In this document: positions 22,528 to 35,000 of the stretch, one piece after another
How positions within the stretch are numbered: position 1 is the first letter of the stretch
Layout: each line of letters begins with the position of its first letter
Origin: Paraspadella gotoi
Lineage: Eukaryota; Chaetognatha
Direction: 5' to 3'
Assembly (NCBI GenBank): GCA_051294375.1
Contig: CM119269.1
Span: 1,318,537-1,382,536, forward strand
DNA: 64,000 nucleotides
The notes under the pieces: model-generated
Database searches by the model: none
What the model saw: only the letters and a program-made list of their open reading frames with translations
Told to the model about the DNA's origin: nothing
Made by a program: the position numbers and the translations under genes

Positions 22528-24356
22528 ATGTCTGAGGGAATCGTCCTTTTCAAAATATGCCACTTACCACTAGGAAGGCGCTTTTCCGAATTTACCGACG
22601 ACTGCAGACAAAAGAGGTCAGTGGAAGAAGTGCTCGAAAAATATCTGGACATGGATCTCGTTTCGGTGACTCTCTACGCCAGCGAAATGTTATACGACTT
22701 GAGCTCATACAACAAATTAACACCGGGCTGTGAAACTTAGTGCCAAAGCCGCGGCTTTTTTTTACTACTGAGATACTAAAATTAGAGAAGCGGGATCAAA
22801 CGCAGACCAAAGCAGGCCATTTAGCGTAAGTGTCGTCCGAAAATCTATTTCGATGTTTTTTCGTTAAAGCAAATTCATTGATAGGGAACGCCAGGTACAC
22901 TGGTAGTGAATAAACGTAGACTGTGAGAGTCTTGCATTGACATGCTTACAGGGTTCTGCTTATTTTTATTTTCTAGTACAAGGGCATCTCTGCATATGAA
23001 CGTCTTAAACCGAAGTCCAAAAGTCAGTGACCGAATAGCTTATATATTGAATGAATGATTATTTTATACATGGTATTTACTAATTTGATATTTAAAAAAC
23101 AATTGTATTGCTCCCAATTTTTTTACAGCAAATCTGAAAATAAAACTGAAGAAGGAATGGCAAAAAATGAAAGCCTATTTCCGTAATCAGTTTGAGCGAA
23201 CTGTTTTGCGATGCAAGAGGAGCTAATCGAAGTTCCTTGATTCACCATGGACTTCGTTTTAGTCGAAGCAAGGAAGGAAAATCCCTACTTTCTGACCTTT
23301 GAAAAAATGCCGGAATTTCTGGTAATTCAAAGCAACAGCAAAAGGAAGACATAAGCTCGTCACTGCTATTTGAGTAAAGATCCGAACCGGAAACTGTTTA
23401 CAAGCGATGGGCCTGCGAAAACGGATTTTTGTAACCTGGACTGAAGTGAGTTGCATTTACTTAACCTACATTTTGATTATAGAATTGCGTATCTATTAAA
23501 ATCTTTGCAAATTACTTGTTTCACTATTTCCTATTTTAATTTTATGAAGGATTATGCGTGGACTAAAACCCACCAACCGTTCCATCAGTGGCCATTGGTG
23601 CCGGAGCGCAAGTTCATTCGCCTCCCAACCCAAAGGTCCGGGGTTCTTAGCCCGGTGGTCGTCTGACAGTTAAGAGGACGGGACGCTTAACCCGCCTGTA
23701 CATGGTGTTACAGCTCGACCTGATCCCGCACACATCGTCACGGAGCTGCTCATATTGTTGTACTACGTTCTCATCACTAACTCCTAAAAAAATTACCTGT
23801 CCTCTTCAGATCATCAACTATCTCCGTAGGCTGAACAGGAAAGGTTGGGGAAGGACCATTTTTTGCTAGCGATGGGGACACAAAGTTATATTAATCAGCA
23901 TTTTTTTAACAAATAGGGATAAGACTCCGAAGAGTAGAAATGTATGTTCGGATAGGTGATACAATTGGGGAAAAAGGTCTTATAGGCGGCACCTTCATGT
24001 CATGAATATAATTTTAATAATACTTAATTTAAAATATTATTTTTGTTAAAAAACGGGATTGATTTTTCAGGGTTCAATCCGTTATTGATTCGCTCTACTC
24101 TCAAAAAGCGAACTTGAAAAGGTTTACTCCGAGTAGGCCATCCTCGCTGTTTTCGGAGAGCACTGCCAACACTACAGCCAGCGGTGTTCGAGTTTTTGGC
24201 CAAAGAGAAGAAATATCCCGAAAAGAGTCAAAATCATAGACGACATCTTTTTTAGCCTGAAAAAGAGGATTTTTGACGCAGAAGAGGATGGATGAATGAA
24301 CAAGCAGTTACAAGCGCTTATGTTGGCGAGGACGAGGAGGATCAGCGTCTTAAATG
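22528..24356 (+). pseudogene. LRAT-like family copy B in unit 1, frameshifted
   Basis: Nearly the same sequence as the intact copy at 30056-31786, but broken by many 1-2 base indels. Exon 1 is at about 22528-22832, exon 2 at about 23129-23446 and the fused exon 3/4 at about 24071-24356. Recognisable pieces include VEEVLEKYLDMDLVSVTLYA, FLTFEKMPEFLVIQ and EDQRLK before the stop. The indel pattern looks like raw long-read error as much as real decay, so pseudogene status is provisional. Confidence 0.6.
23555..23800 (+). repeat. SINE-like repeat, copy 1
   Basis: Copy inside intron 2 of the unit 1 B gene. Starts GTGGACTAAAACCCACCAACC and includes the GGTCCGGGGTTCTTAGCCCGG T-arm-like segment, with small indels. 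Confidence 0.7.
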
Positions 24357-24594
24357 AACCTTTTTCTTTTCGTAAATTTAGTAATTTTATTTTTTAAAAC
24401 TTTCCCAGATTCTGTATTCTGTATGATGCGGGTATTTCCACTTTCTTTCTTTCATAATGATACAAATTTTAAAATTATTAAAATTTGTAAAATTGTTTTG
24501 ATAAATTTACCATTCCATGCTTTTTTACATAGCTGCGGTACATTTGCTTTTAGTATTTACCCTCCTAAATTAAACTCCACAAAAATCCGATAAA

Positions 24595-25755
24595 ATGAGT
24601 TTCAAAATTAATGAAGTCCGTCCTACCGGGCGCGATGGTTGATATCTTTGGATCTGGTTGGAAAAGAGTCCTTAGGATTTGCACCTACTCCAAAAAAGGG
24701 CCTCCCATCCACAACCTCCTGATGATTAAAGACAAGGGAAGACGTTGAGGGAATATCTGAAAAATACCTTGATATGGAATTTTTAAGCGTCAGCATCTAT
24801 GCGTCTGAAGCTGCTTACGATTGGAATCTGCTGGACAATATGAAAGAAGCTGTGGGGTTTTGGGAAATCAGCAGGCCTTTATTTAGCAACCGGAAAGACG
24901 AAAAATGAGCGAAGCCATCAGAAGCGCGAACAAAGATCGAGTCTAGGACATTAAATATTTTCTCTTTCATACCCATATATATGGTATACACCATATGATT
25001 AATTTATTTTTTTTTATCTTAAGCATGCTTTCTAAGCGCAATACTTGAATCTGACAAAGCTTTAATGAAGGCTACGTGTCTTTACGAATTCGGAATTGTA
25101 CAAAATTAAAGACAAGAGGCTTCATGCGCGTCTTTTTTCAATTTCATTTGATTTCGTCAAAATGGACGCTAAAAAGAGAAAGAGAAAACCCTTACTTTCT
25201 TACGATAGAGAATGGTACGACTAGTATCATCATCCAAAGCTGCTGAGGACGAGGACACAGTTTCGCCACTGTATTCTAATTCGACTCCGATCGAACCTTA
25301 TTTCAGTTCCCTTTGGAGATTGACGTCTGCAAGGACGATCAAGTAAGTTTTTAGTCGGATTCTTCTTATCAGCAGATTCCGACTCTATAAATTATAATAT
25401 CACTTGTCGTCCATCGCGTAAATCATTTAGATTCATATCAGAAACAGGATTATTGATAAATAAAAAAAGCTAACAGTGAGATGCCCGCGTCCCAATGGGT
25501 CATCACAAAGCACGCGGCTGTTGCCATAAGAGCAATTATTTTTATTATTATTCTAATATTTGGCATATAAGAGATTCTAACCTGTCACTTTATAAATCCC
25601 AACACTGCTATAAACTTACATTTTTTAAATTTTCTGTTCCCAGATTTCAAGATGTTAATAAACCAGCTAGTATTTCGACAAATGAACTTTAAAAGGGTTA
25701 CTCCGTGCTGCCTGGAGGCGATCATTGCCAACGCATTTCAGCAAGCGTACGTATG
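24595..25755 (+). pseudogene. LRAT-like family copy C in unit 1, frameshifted, exon 4 missing
   Basis: Counterpart of the intact gene at 32006-35216. Exon 1 is at about 24595-24943, exon 2 at about 25030-25345 and exon 3 at about 25645-25750, all with small indels that break the frame. Exon 4 is absent because the duplicated unit ends inside intron 3. Confidence 0.6.
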
Positions 25756-26608
25756 CACTGTGCTTTAGTGGAGTCAGGAGATGGTATAAAACAAATTGAG
25801 TGGTAACATTATCAAATACATATTCTCAAACTGATGCATTGGCAAAGCGGTGAACGGAGGTAGGTAAACAGTATGTCCCAATGGGTACTGTCTGTTAAGA
25901 AAACGCTCACTGCTCCTTATTACCGGATCTCAAAAACTTTAATTCATTATTAATGAATATGCGCATAAGTAGGACCATTTATAGGATACCTAAGTTTTAA
26001 AAATTGATTAAATCTTTTAAATCTTTTATTTAGATTGCCAGACAGTAAGAAACTATTATATATTTTAGCTCCTTTATAATGCAGTCATTATTTATTAATA
26101 AATTTTCTACTGTGGAGGACCGTCGACCGAGGACTATGGTCGACGATTCGACCGGCCTTTTTCGCCCCGTTGGGTCAACTGATATGACGACTTTCTCTCT
26201 CTTCTCTCTCTCTCTGGACTTCATTCTTCTCCTCCTTATAAGGTTGACACCCGTTGGACGTATTCTCTCGTCTAATAATGACCTTTCAATTGTATGAACT
26301 ATGGTCGGACGGTTCGACCGGCCTATTTCGTCCCCGTATGCGGTCACTTGATATGGACCTACGTTTCTCTCTCTTTCTCTCTCTTCTGACTCATGCTCTC
26401 CTCCTTATAAGTTGACACCGTTTGGACGATATTCTTCTCTAATAAACCTTCATTTTTATGAACTATTCTCACATTGGTACATCGTAATAAAATGTATATT
26501 ATCATAAAACATCGTCTCCTTTTCCAACGTCGCTTATTACTACTTACCTTATTTCATATACTTTTTTAATTGATTTTAATAATAATTTACTTGAATGCAA
26601 ATAGGTAT

Positions 26609-26860
26609 TGGTGACTAAAAATCCACCAAGTCCGCTTCAACAACTCAGCGGCCATTGGTGGCCGGAACGCAAGTCATTACATACACACACACAATCCGGA
26701 AGTTCCTCAGCCCCGCCTGTGGTCAGTTCTGGCAGTTAACGCAGGAACGGGCGCGCTTTTTAACCCGCCTGTAACCGGTTTACAGCAACCTGATCGCGAA
26801 GCTCAGGGACTCTTTATATATTGAACGGTTCTTGTCTATTAAACACTTTATCAATAATTA
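26609..26860 (+). repeat. SINE-like repeat, copy 2
   Basis: Degenerate copy (GGTGACTAAAAATCCACCAAG...) in the intron 3 region of unit 1 C, corresponding to the copy at 33797. Confidence 0.65.
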
Positions 26861-27067
26861 CTTGCTCTCTTCATGGTGAGCGCCGACTTCCAACATCAAC
26901 AGCCAACGAACAACACTTTCAGTGCAACATGCCTCAACCTAGGCGATGCACTTTCCGCCCCACACACATCAGGCGCATGCCCTCAACTTTGGGTGTACGA
27001 ACTTCCACAACAACCAACAATTCATTGAAGAGACGCAAACGACTTCTCCCTACGGGAGGGGGGATAG

Positions 27068-27290
27068 TATGGTGGACTAAAATCCACCAACCGTTCATCA
27101 GCGGCCATTGGTGCCCGGAGGCAAGTTCATTCGCCCCCATCCCAACCCAAAGGCTCCGGAGTTCTAGCCGGTGGCGTCTGGGCACGTTATGAGGAGACGG
27201 GGCGCTTAACCCGCCTGTAACTCGGTGTTACAGCCTGATCGAAGCTCAGGGACTGCTTATATTGAACGGTTCTCGTATTACCAGCTTCAT
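27068..27290 (+). repeat. SINE-like repeat, copy 3 (extra in unit 1)
   Basis: Extra copy not present in unit 2, preceded by about 200 bp of GC-richer sequence also absent from unit 2. Confidence 0.7.
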
Positions 27291-30055
27291 TTCAATATAT
27301 TACTGTACTCTTCAATAGCACACACGCCATTTTTGTTCTGCCTTAATGCATCTTCCCAATCCGCTCGCACAAGCTTCACAAATAATAAAATCTATAAATA
27401 TATATATAATCTAAACATTATTTGTTATTCATTATTTATGTACTTTTTTAATATTATTATTTTTTTTATTTATGCACTTTATTTATACAAATTAAAATTT
27501 GAATAATTTATATCTATTTAAATAATTTTTCCACATAATTTTTTAAATATAATTTTATTTTTTAAAATAAAAAATATTCTAAATTTAAAAAAGTTGAGAA
27601 TGAAGGAATTATTTTAAATTAATGTTCTGCAAAGAAAAATGATAAAACATCGAGTGAAGTTCAACATATAGTTTCATAAATGGTTAAGATCCTCTCTACT
27701 TTGTAAATACTATCATTATGGTACCTAACATTTATACTAGGCTATTGCCTCTTTTTTTTTTTAAGTCATCGACAGAAACTTGTCAATTTTTTTTTTTTAA
27801 CTGATCATAAATAGAAAGGCATAAATACCAGATTAAAATTATTGGAATTACCCTTATTCCTAATTATTATTATTCTTAAGTGAAATCGCGGCACTGGTTA
27901 AGGAAGAAAGAGAGAAAGACAGAAAGAGAGTCAGCAACTGTATGGACAACAATAGTGACCAACAGTAATGAACTCTATGGTAAAACTTATCGATCTCTAA
28001 TTTTTCGATCCAGATCATAGACTATGGATATGAATATAATTAATAAGTGGTTGATTTATCAATAAATATATGTATTGCAGGACTACCCAAGCCCACCTAT
28101 TACTAAAATTTAAACCATAATATTCACAAATAAGGAAGTTATGTATCATTGAAAAAATGACCCATCTAAATATTAGCACTGATAAATATGGAAAAAAACT
28201 TTTTGATAGTAACAATATTTTACAGAAGTTTACAAACCCTCTTGAGTACAAGTTAGCAAATTTTAAGAAAAAATTTAAAATATATTAGAGCTAAGCAAGT
28301 TTTTTAAAAATTTTGACCCAATTTTTAAGTGGTTTAAGATTATTTTTTTGAAAAAATTGCTTAATGGGAATAGCCAGACATCCAGGCAACGTCCTATAAA
28401 ATCCTAAAGCATTTATCCTATAAATGGAAAAGTTATCCATGTACAGATTTATGACATTCTAGGTTTCCGGTACTGTAGTAAATATAAATTGAAGATTAGC
28501 TTTAGGTCAAATAAAAATCGACCGTATATAACGAAAATAAAAAAGTTTTTGATAGACTTGCGTGGCTCTTAATCTCGGCGCATCTAAAAATAATATTAAA
28601 AATACAAATTAAATAATTAAATTAAAATTGATCTTTACTTTTTCTATTAAACCTACTTCTACTAGCTTGATTCCATTGAAACTTGAATTCCAGCTCAATG
28701 AACTAGTTTTTTTAATCACAGACAAAATTTCAACTCAATTGATTCATCCAAACATAAGTAATAAGACTTTAAAGGTACTGGAGAAAGGATGGACAGACAG
28801 ACATATGAACAGACAAATGTTTGAAGTTTTTTATATCAAACGACAGCTTAAACAGAGGAGATTCCGATTGCATTGTTTTTTAAGAGATATGTTGTTCACA
28901 TGTTAAAGAATAAAAACAATTTCTTTTTAGTTTGAATTCTGTCAGCATTTATGTATTTAACTGTATCTTGAGAGCTTTAAGAGATTTTGCATTAATTTTC
29001 TACATAACATTCAGGGAGTAATGCCCTCGGATGAGACACAATAAAAAATGAAAAAATCATACTGAAATTTTTTTTTTAACTGCATAGTTTTTTCTACGAG
29101 ACTGTACATCGCGTCTTAATTGGATGAAAATAAAACTCTTTGAAGTAATATAAATATAAAAGAAGAGAAAGATTCTGTACTTTTGCTAATTTTTAATTGT
29201 TATAATTAAGAATCAATATAGTTATAATATACATTTAAGGGATGTATATGAATATTAATTAATAATTATTACAGTTTTGTTTCTGTAAGAATATAATTTA
29301 GGTTTGATTTGGTCTGCTCTTTAAATATATAAAATATAAAAATATTAGTCTTGTAAAGCCTTTGTTTCAATGAGGCTTTAAACCTAAAATTGTAGCTTTG
29401 TACAATAAAAAATAAAATTTGGAATTTAGTAAAAAATACTTTCTAATGCAAAATAAAATAATAGATTATATAAATATTTAAGGTAGGGTCAACTAAATGT
29501 TTTTTTCATAATTATTTAAATTTTTGTTTCCGCTACAATAAGAGATAAAAATGTTTTTGCTACTTTCCCGTGCCCAAAAAAATTAATGACTATCACCATT
29601 TAAATTCCTTTGATGATAGACCCTTAAGCTTATGATATCATTTTTATCACTGGATCCCCTTAATAGTTTACCATTAGACCCAGTAATCTTCGATTAATTT
29701 TTACTGAAAAAACAAATTATATCCTTCAAGAATTTTGGTCACATTTTTGTTGAAAAATTATGCTCAAAACAAAACTTCAATTTTTTTTTTTTGAAATATA
29801 GACTGGGGAATAGACCATACCGAGTTCCATCCCACACATGCATATCAAGTCATTCCATTCATTATTACAGAAGATATACCCCATCCCTGGACTTATGAAG
29901 GAAAGCCAAGACCGGTTCTGTATAAGTGTGGAAACGTGAATCAGAAAATAAAACGATTCGTGACGAAGCAAAAAAAATTTTTAAGACTAAAAATTCCGGC
30001 TCAAATTTTTAAAACGAAGAAAAATTGTTTTCCAAATTTTTGTTCCGAAAAAAAC

Positions 30056-31786
30056 ATGTCTGAGTGGAAGTCGTCCTTTCAAATATGCACTTACACTAGG
30101 AAGGGCTTTCCGACATTTACCGACGACTTGACAGACAAAGAGTCAGTGGAAGAAGTGCTCGAAAAATATCTGGACATGGATCTCGTTTCGGTGACTCTCT
30201 ACGCCAGCGAAATGTTATACGACTTGAGCTCCATACACAAATTAACACCGGGCGTGAAACTTAGTGCCAAAGCCGCGGCTTTTTTTACTACTGGAGATAC
30301 TAAATTAGAAGAAGCGATCAAACGCAGACCAAAGAGGCCATTTAGGTAAGTGTCGTCCGAAATCTATTCGATGTTTTTCGTTAAAGCAAATTTCATTGAT
30401 AGGGAAGCCAGGTACACTGGTAGTGAATAAACTAGACTGTGAGAGTCTTGATTGAATGCTTACAGGGTTCTGCTATTTTATTTTCTAGTACAAGGGATGA
30501 ACGTCTTAACCGAAGTCCAAAGTCAGTGACCGAATAGCTTATTTATTGAATGAATGGATTATTTTATAATGGTTTTACTAATTTGATATTTAAAAAAACA
30601 ATTGTTTGCCCAATTTTTTTACAGCAAATCTGAAAATAAAACTGAGGAAGAATTGCAAAAAATGAAAGCCTATCCGTATCAGTTTGGCGAACTGTTTGCG
30701 ATGCAAGAGGAAGCTAATCGAAGTTCCTTGATTCACCATGACTTCGTTTTAGTCGAAGCAAGGAAGGAAAAATCCTACTTTCTGACCTTTGAAAAAATGC
30801 CCGAATTTCTGGTAATTCAAGCAACAGAAAAGGAAGACATAGCTCGTCACTGCTATTTGAGTAAAGATCCGAACCGGAAACTGTACAAGCGATGCCTGGA
30901 AACGGATCTTTGTAGACCTGGACTGAAGTGAGTTGATTTAACTTACCTACATTTTGATTATAGAATTGGTATCTATTAAAATTTGCAAATTACTTGTTTC
31001 ACTATTTTCTATTTTTATATTTTATGAAGGATTATGGTGGACTAAAACCCACCAACCGTTCATCAGCGGCCATTGGTGCCGGAGGCAAGTCATTCGCCTC
31101 CCAACCCAAAGGTCCGGGGTTCTAGCCCGGTGGTCGTCTGACAGTTAAGAGGGACGGGGCGCTTAACCCGCCTGTAACATGGTGTTACAGCCTGATCCGA
31201 AGCTCAGGGACTGCTTATTTTGAACGGTTCTATCACTAACTCATAACAATAATTACTGTCTCTTCAGGATCATAATATCTCGTAGGCTGAACAGAAAGGT
31301 GTGGGAATGGACCATTTTTTGAGGAGGGACCAAAGTTATATATGATTTTTTTAACAAATAGGGATAAGACTCCGAAGTAGAATCGTATGTTCTGATAGGG
31401 ATACATATTGGGGAAAGGTCTATAGGGGCACCTTCATGTCATGAATATAATTTTAAAATACTTTAATTAAAATATATTTTTGTTAAAAACGGGATTGATT
31501 TTTCAGGGTTCAATCCGTTATTGATCGGCTCTACTCTCAAAAGGAACTTGAAAAGGTTTACTCCGAGTGGCCATCGCTGTTTTCCGGAGATCACTGCCAA
31601 CACTACAGCCAGCGCGTGTTCGAGTTTTTGGCCAAAGAGAAGAAATATCCCGAAAGAGTCAAAATCATAGACGAAATCTTTTTTAGCCTGAAAGAGGATT
31701 TTGACGAGAAGAGGATGGATGAAATGAACAAGCAGTTACAAGCGGCTTTGTTGTGCGAGGACGAGGAGGATCAGCGTCTTAAATGA
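30056..31786 (+). CDS. LRAT-like / permuted papain-fold family protein, copy B (3 exons, intact)
   Basis: Exons are 30056-30345, 30625-30927 and 31507-31786, with donors GTAAGT and GTGAGT and acceptors ACAG and TTCAG. The joined frame encodes 290 aa. It shares the family plan: N-terminal WKSSFQICTYTRKG and VEEVLEKYLDMDLVSVTLYA, then IHHDFVLVE (His134/135), FLTFEKMPEFLVIQ, and SGDHCQHYSQRVFEFLAKEKKYP (Cys228), ending in an acidic DEKRMDEMNKQL...EDEEDQ tail. The His-then-Cys order and the [ND]HCQH context suggest a permuted papain (LRAT/NlpC-P60-like) fold; activity is inferred. Unlike copies A and C, the last two exons are fused with no intron. Intron 2 carries a SINE-like repeat. This is the most diverged of the three. 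Confidence 0.75.
31034..31267 (+). repeat. SINE-like repeat, copy 4, tRNA-like fold
   Basis: Cleanest copy, in intron 2 of LRAT-like B. The hairpin GGAGGC...GCCTCC (anticodon-arm-like) is followed by CCGGG-GTTCTAG-CCCGG (5-bp stem, 7-nt loop, T-arm-like). GGTTCTAGCCC matches 8 of the 10 fixed positions of the pol III B-box. The A-box match (TGGTGCCGGAGG) is weak. A tRNA-derived SINE is the best reading. Confidence 0.6.
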
Positions 31787-32005
31787 ACCTTTTTCTTTCG
31801 TAAATTAGTAATTTTATTTTAAAACTTTCCCAGATTCTGTATCTGTATTGATGCGGTATTTCCACTTTCTTTCTTTCATAATGATACAAAATTTTAAAAT
31901 TATTAAAATTTTGTAAAATTGTTTTGATAAATTTAATTTCATGCTTTTTAAAGCTGTAATTTGCTTTTAGTTTTACCTTAAATATAACTCCACAAAATCG
32001 ATAAA

Positions 32006-35000
32006 ATGAGTTCAAAATTAATGAAGTCCGTCCTACCGGATGGTGATATCTTTGGATCTGGTTGGAAAGAGTCCTTTAGGATTTGCACCTACTCCAAAAA
32101 GGGCCTCCCATCCACAACCTCTGATATTAAAGACAAGGAAGACGTTGAGGAATATCTTGAAAAATACCTTGATATGGAAATTTTAAGCGTCAGCATCTAT
32201 GCGTCTGAAGTGCCTTACGACTTGGATCTGCTGGACAATATGAAAGGAGCTGTGGGGGTTTTTGGGAAATCAGCGGCCTTTATTGCAACCGGAAAGACGA
32301 AAATGAGCGAAGCCATCAGAAGCGGAACAAAGATCGAGTAGGACATTAAATATTTTCTTTTTCATACATATATATGGTATACACCATATGATTAATTTAT
32401 TTTTTTTTATCTTAAGCAGCTCTAAGCGCAATACTGAATCTGACAAAGCTTTAATGAAGGCTACGTGTGCTTACGAATTTCGGGAATTGTACAAAATAAA
32501 GAAAGAGGCTCATGCCGCGTCTTTTATTCATCATGATTTCGTCAAAATGGACGCTAAAGGAGAGAAAGGAAAACCCTACTTTCTTACGATAGAGAAAATG
32601 TACGACGATATCATCATCCAAGCTGCTGAGGACGAGGACACAGTTCGCCACTGTATTCTAAGTTCGACTCCGAATCGAAACCTTTTTCAGTTCCCTTTGG
32701 AGATTGACGTCTGCAAGGACGGCATCAAGTAAGTTTTTAGTCGGATCTTCTTATCAGCAGATTCCGACTCTATAAATTATAATACTCCTTGTCGGTCCAT
32801 CGGTAAATCATTTAGATCATATCAGAACATCGGATTATGATAAATTAAAAAGCTAACAGTGAGATGCCCCGTCCCAATGGGCATCACAAGCAACGCGGCT
32901 GTTGCCATAAAGCAATTATTTTTATTATTTTTATTCTAATATTTGGATTAAGAGATTCTAACCTGTCACTTATAAATCCAACACTGCTATAACTTACATT
33001 TTTTAAATTTCTGTTCCCAGATTTCAAGATGTAATAAACCAGCTATATTTCGACAATGAACTTCAAAAGGGTTACTCCGTGCTGCCTGGAGGCGATCATT
33101 GCCAGCATTTCAGCAAGCGTACGTATGCACTGTGCTTTAGTGGAGCTCAGGAGATGGTATAAAACAAATTTTGAGTGGGGAACATTATCATAAAATACAA
33201 TATTCTCAACTGATGCATTGGCAAAGCGGAACGGGGTAGGTACAGTATGTCCCAATGGTACTGTCTGTTAAGAAAAGCTCACTGCTCCTATACCGGATCG
33301 AAAAACTTTAATTCATTATAATGAATATGCGCATAAGTATGGACCATTTTATAGGATACCTAAGTTTTAAAAATTGATTAAATCTTTTAAATCTTTTATT
33401 TAGATGCAGGACAGTAAGAAATATTATATATTTTTAGCTCCTTTATAATGCAGTCATTATTATTTAATAAATTTTCTACTGTGGAGGACGGTCGACGACG
33501 ACTATGGTCGACGGTTCGACCGGCCTTTTCGTCCCCGTTGGGTCACTTGATATGACCGACGTTTCTCTCTCTTTCTCTCTCTCTCTGACTCATGCTCTCC
33601 TCCTTATAAGTTGACACCGTTGGACGATATTCTCTCTCTAATAAACCTTTCATTGTTATGAACTATTCTCACATTGTACATCGTAATAAATGTATATTAT
33701 CATAAACATCGTCTCCTTTTCCAACGTCGCTATACTACTTACCTTATTCATATTACTTTTTTAATTGATTTAATAATAATTTATTGAATAAATAGTATGG
33801 TGGACTAAAATCCACCAACCGTTCATCAGCGGCCATTGGTGCCGGAGGCAAGTCATTCGCCTCCCAACCCAAAGGTCCGGAGTTCTAGCCCGGTGGTCGT
33901 CTGGCAGTTAAGAGGGACGGGGCGCTTAACCCGCCTGTAACTCGGTGTTACAGCCTGATCCGAAGCTCAGGGACTGCTTATATTGAACGGTTCTGTCATT
34001 AACACTTATCAATAATTACTGTCTCTTCAATAGCAACCATTTTGTTCTGGCTTAATGATTCAATCGCTCACAACTTCAAATAATAAAATTTAAATATAAA
34101 ATTAATAAACATATTTTTATTATTTTTTGTATTTTTTTAATATTTATTTATTTATTTTTTATTTATGCACTTATTTTATACAAATTAAAATTTGAATAAT
34201 TTATATCTATTTAAATAATTTTTCACATAATTTTTTAAATATAATTTATTTTAAAATAAAAAAATTATCTAAAAATTAAAAAAGTGAGAAATGAGGAATT
34301 ATTTAAATTGAATGTTCTGCAAAGAAAAATTGATAAAAATATTCAACATATAGTTTCATAAATGGTAAGAACTTATCTTTGACATTGTTATCTAAGAAAT
34401 AGGTTTAATAACACAGTTCCACACAATATGTAAAAGTTAACCGACAGTACCATTGGAACACACTGTACGTACCCCGTGTCCGTTCGCGAGTGACACTAAA
34501 AAATCTTTACTATACTTTAAATATTTAATAAACATAATTCATAAATATATCATTAGTTGGAGAACTACTTGACGTTTTTTATGTATATGTTTCATTTCAT
34601 GTTTAATTCTTTTACTATTCTTTGTTTAATTTTTTATCTAACACAGTAAAATTGGTAAAAAAAAAATTTTAGGCAAGTATAACCTTGCCAGTTACAGACG
34701 ATGCCATAGAGGTTTTCAAGCACATAAACCTAGTAAGAGTAGTTCATCACAGGTAATCCCTACAGTTTACAAAAAATCATAACTCTAGAACTGAAGAACC
34801 GAAAAAATATTTCCGAGTTGTCCACTTTGATCATATGTTAGGAATTCGGTGAAGGACTTGCGTTGGGATTAAAGTTTCGATATGAGTCGCGTTTAAATAA
34901 AATATATAAAAAAATATCAGCAATGCAAAAATTTTCAAATAATATATAATTTATACATAGTATCAATTCGTTAGTGATTAAACGTTTAGTATTTTGACTC

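Larger units (their letters stand above)
20090..27687. repeat. Large tandem duplication, unit 1 (indel-rich)
   Basis: Direct repeat of 27731-34369 in the same order: AT-rich leader, LRAT-like B gene, SINE-like repeat, LRAT-like C gene exons 1-3, TIR-element left end, SINE-like repeat. Differences from unit 2 are mostly single-base insertions and deletions, often in homopolymers. Unit 1 also has an extra local duplication (about 26113-26460) and an extra SINE-like copy (27068-27280). Confidence 0.85.
27731..34369. repeat. Large tandem duplication, unit 2 (clean)
   Basis: Starts at the TAGGCTATTGCC landmark (27735, as at 20094) and loses similarity at ATAGTTTCATAAATGG (about 34369; unit 1 loses it at 27687). 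The gene copies in this unit have open frames and good splice sites. Confidence 0.85.
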
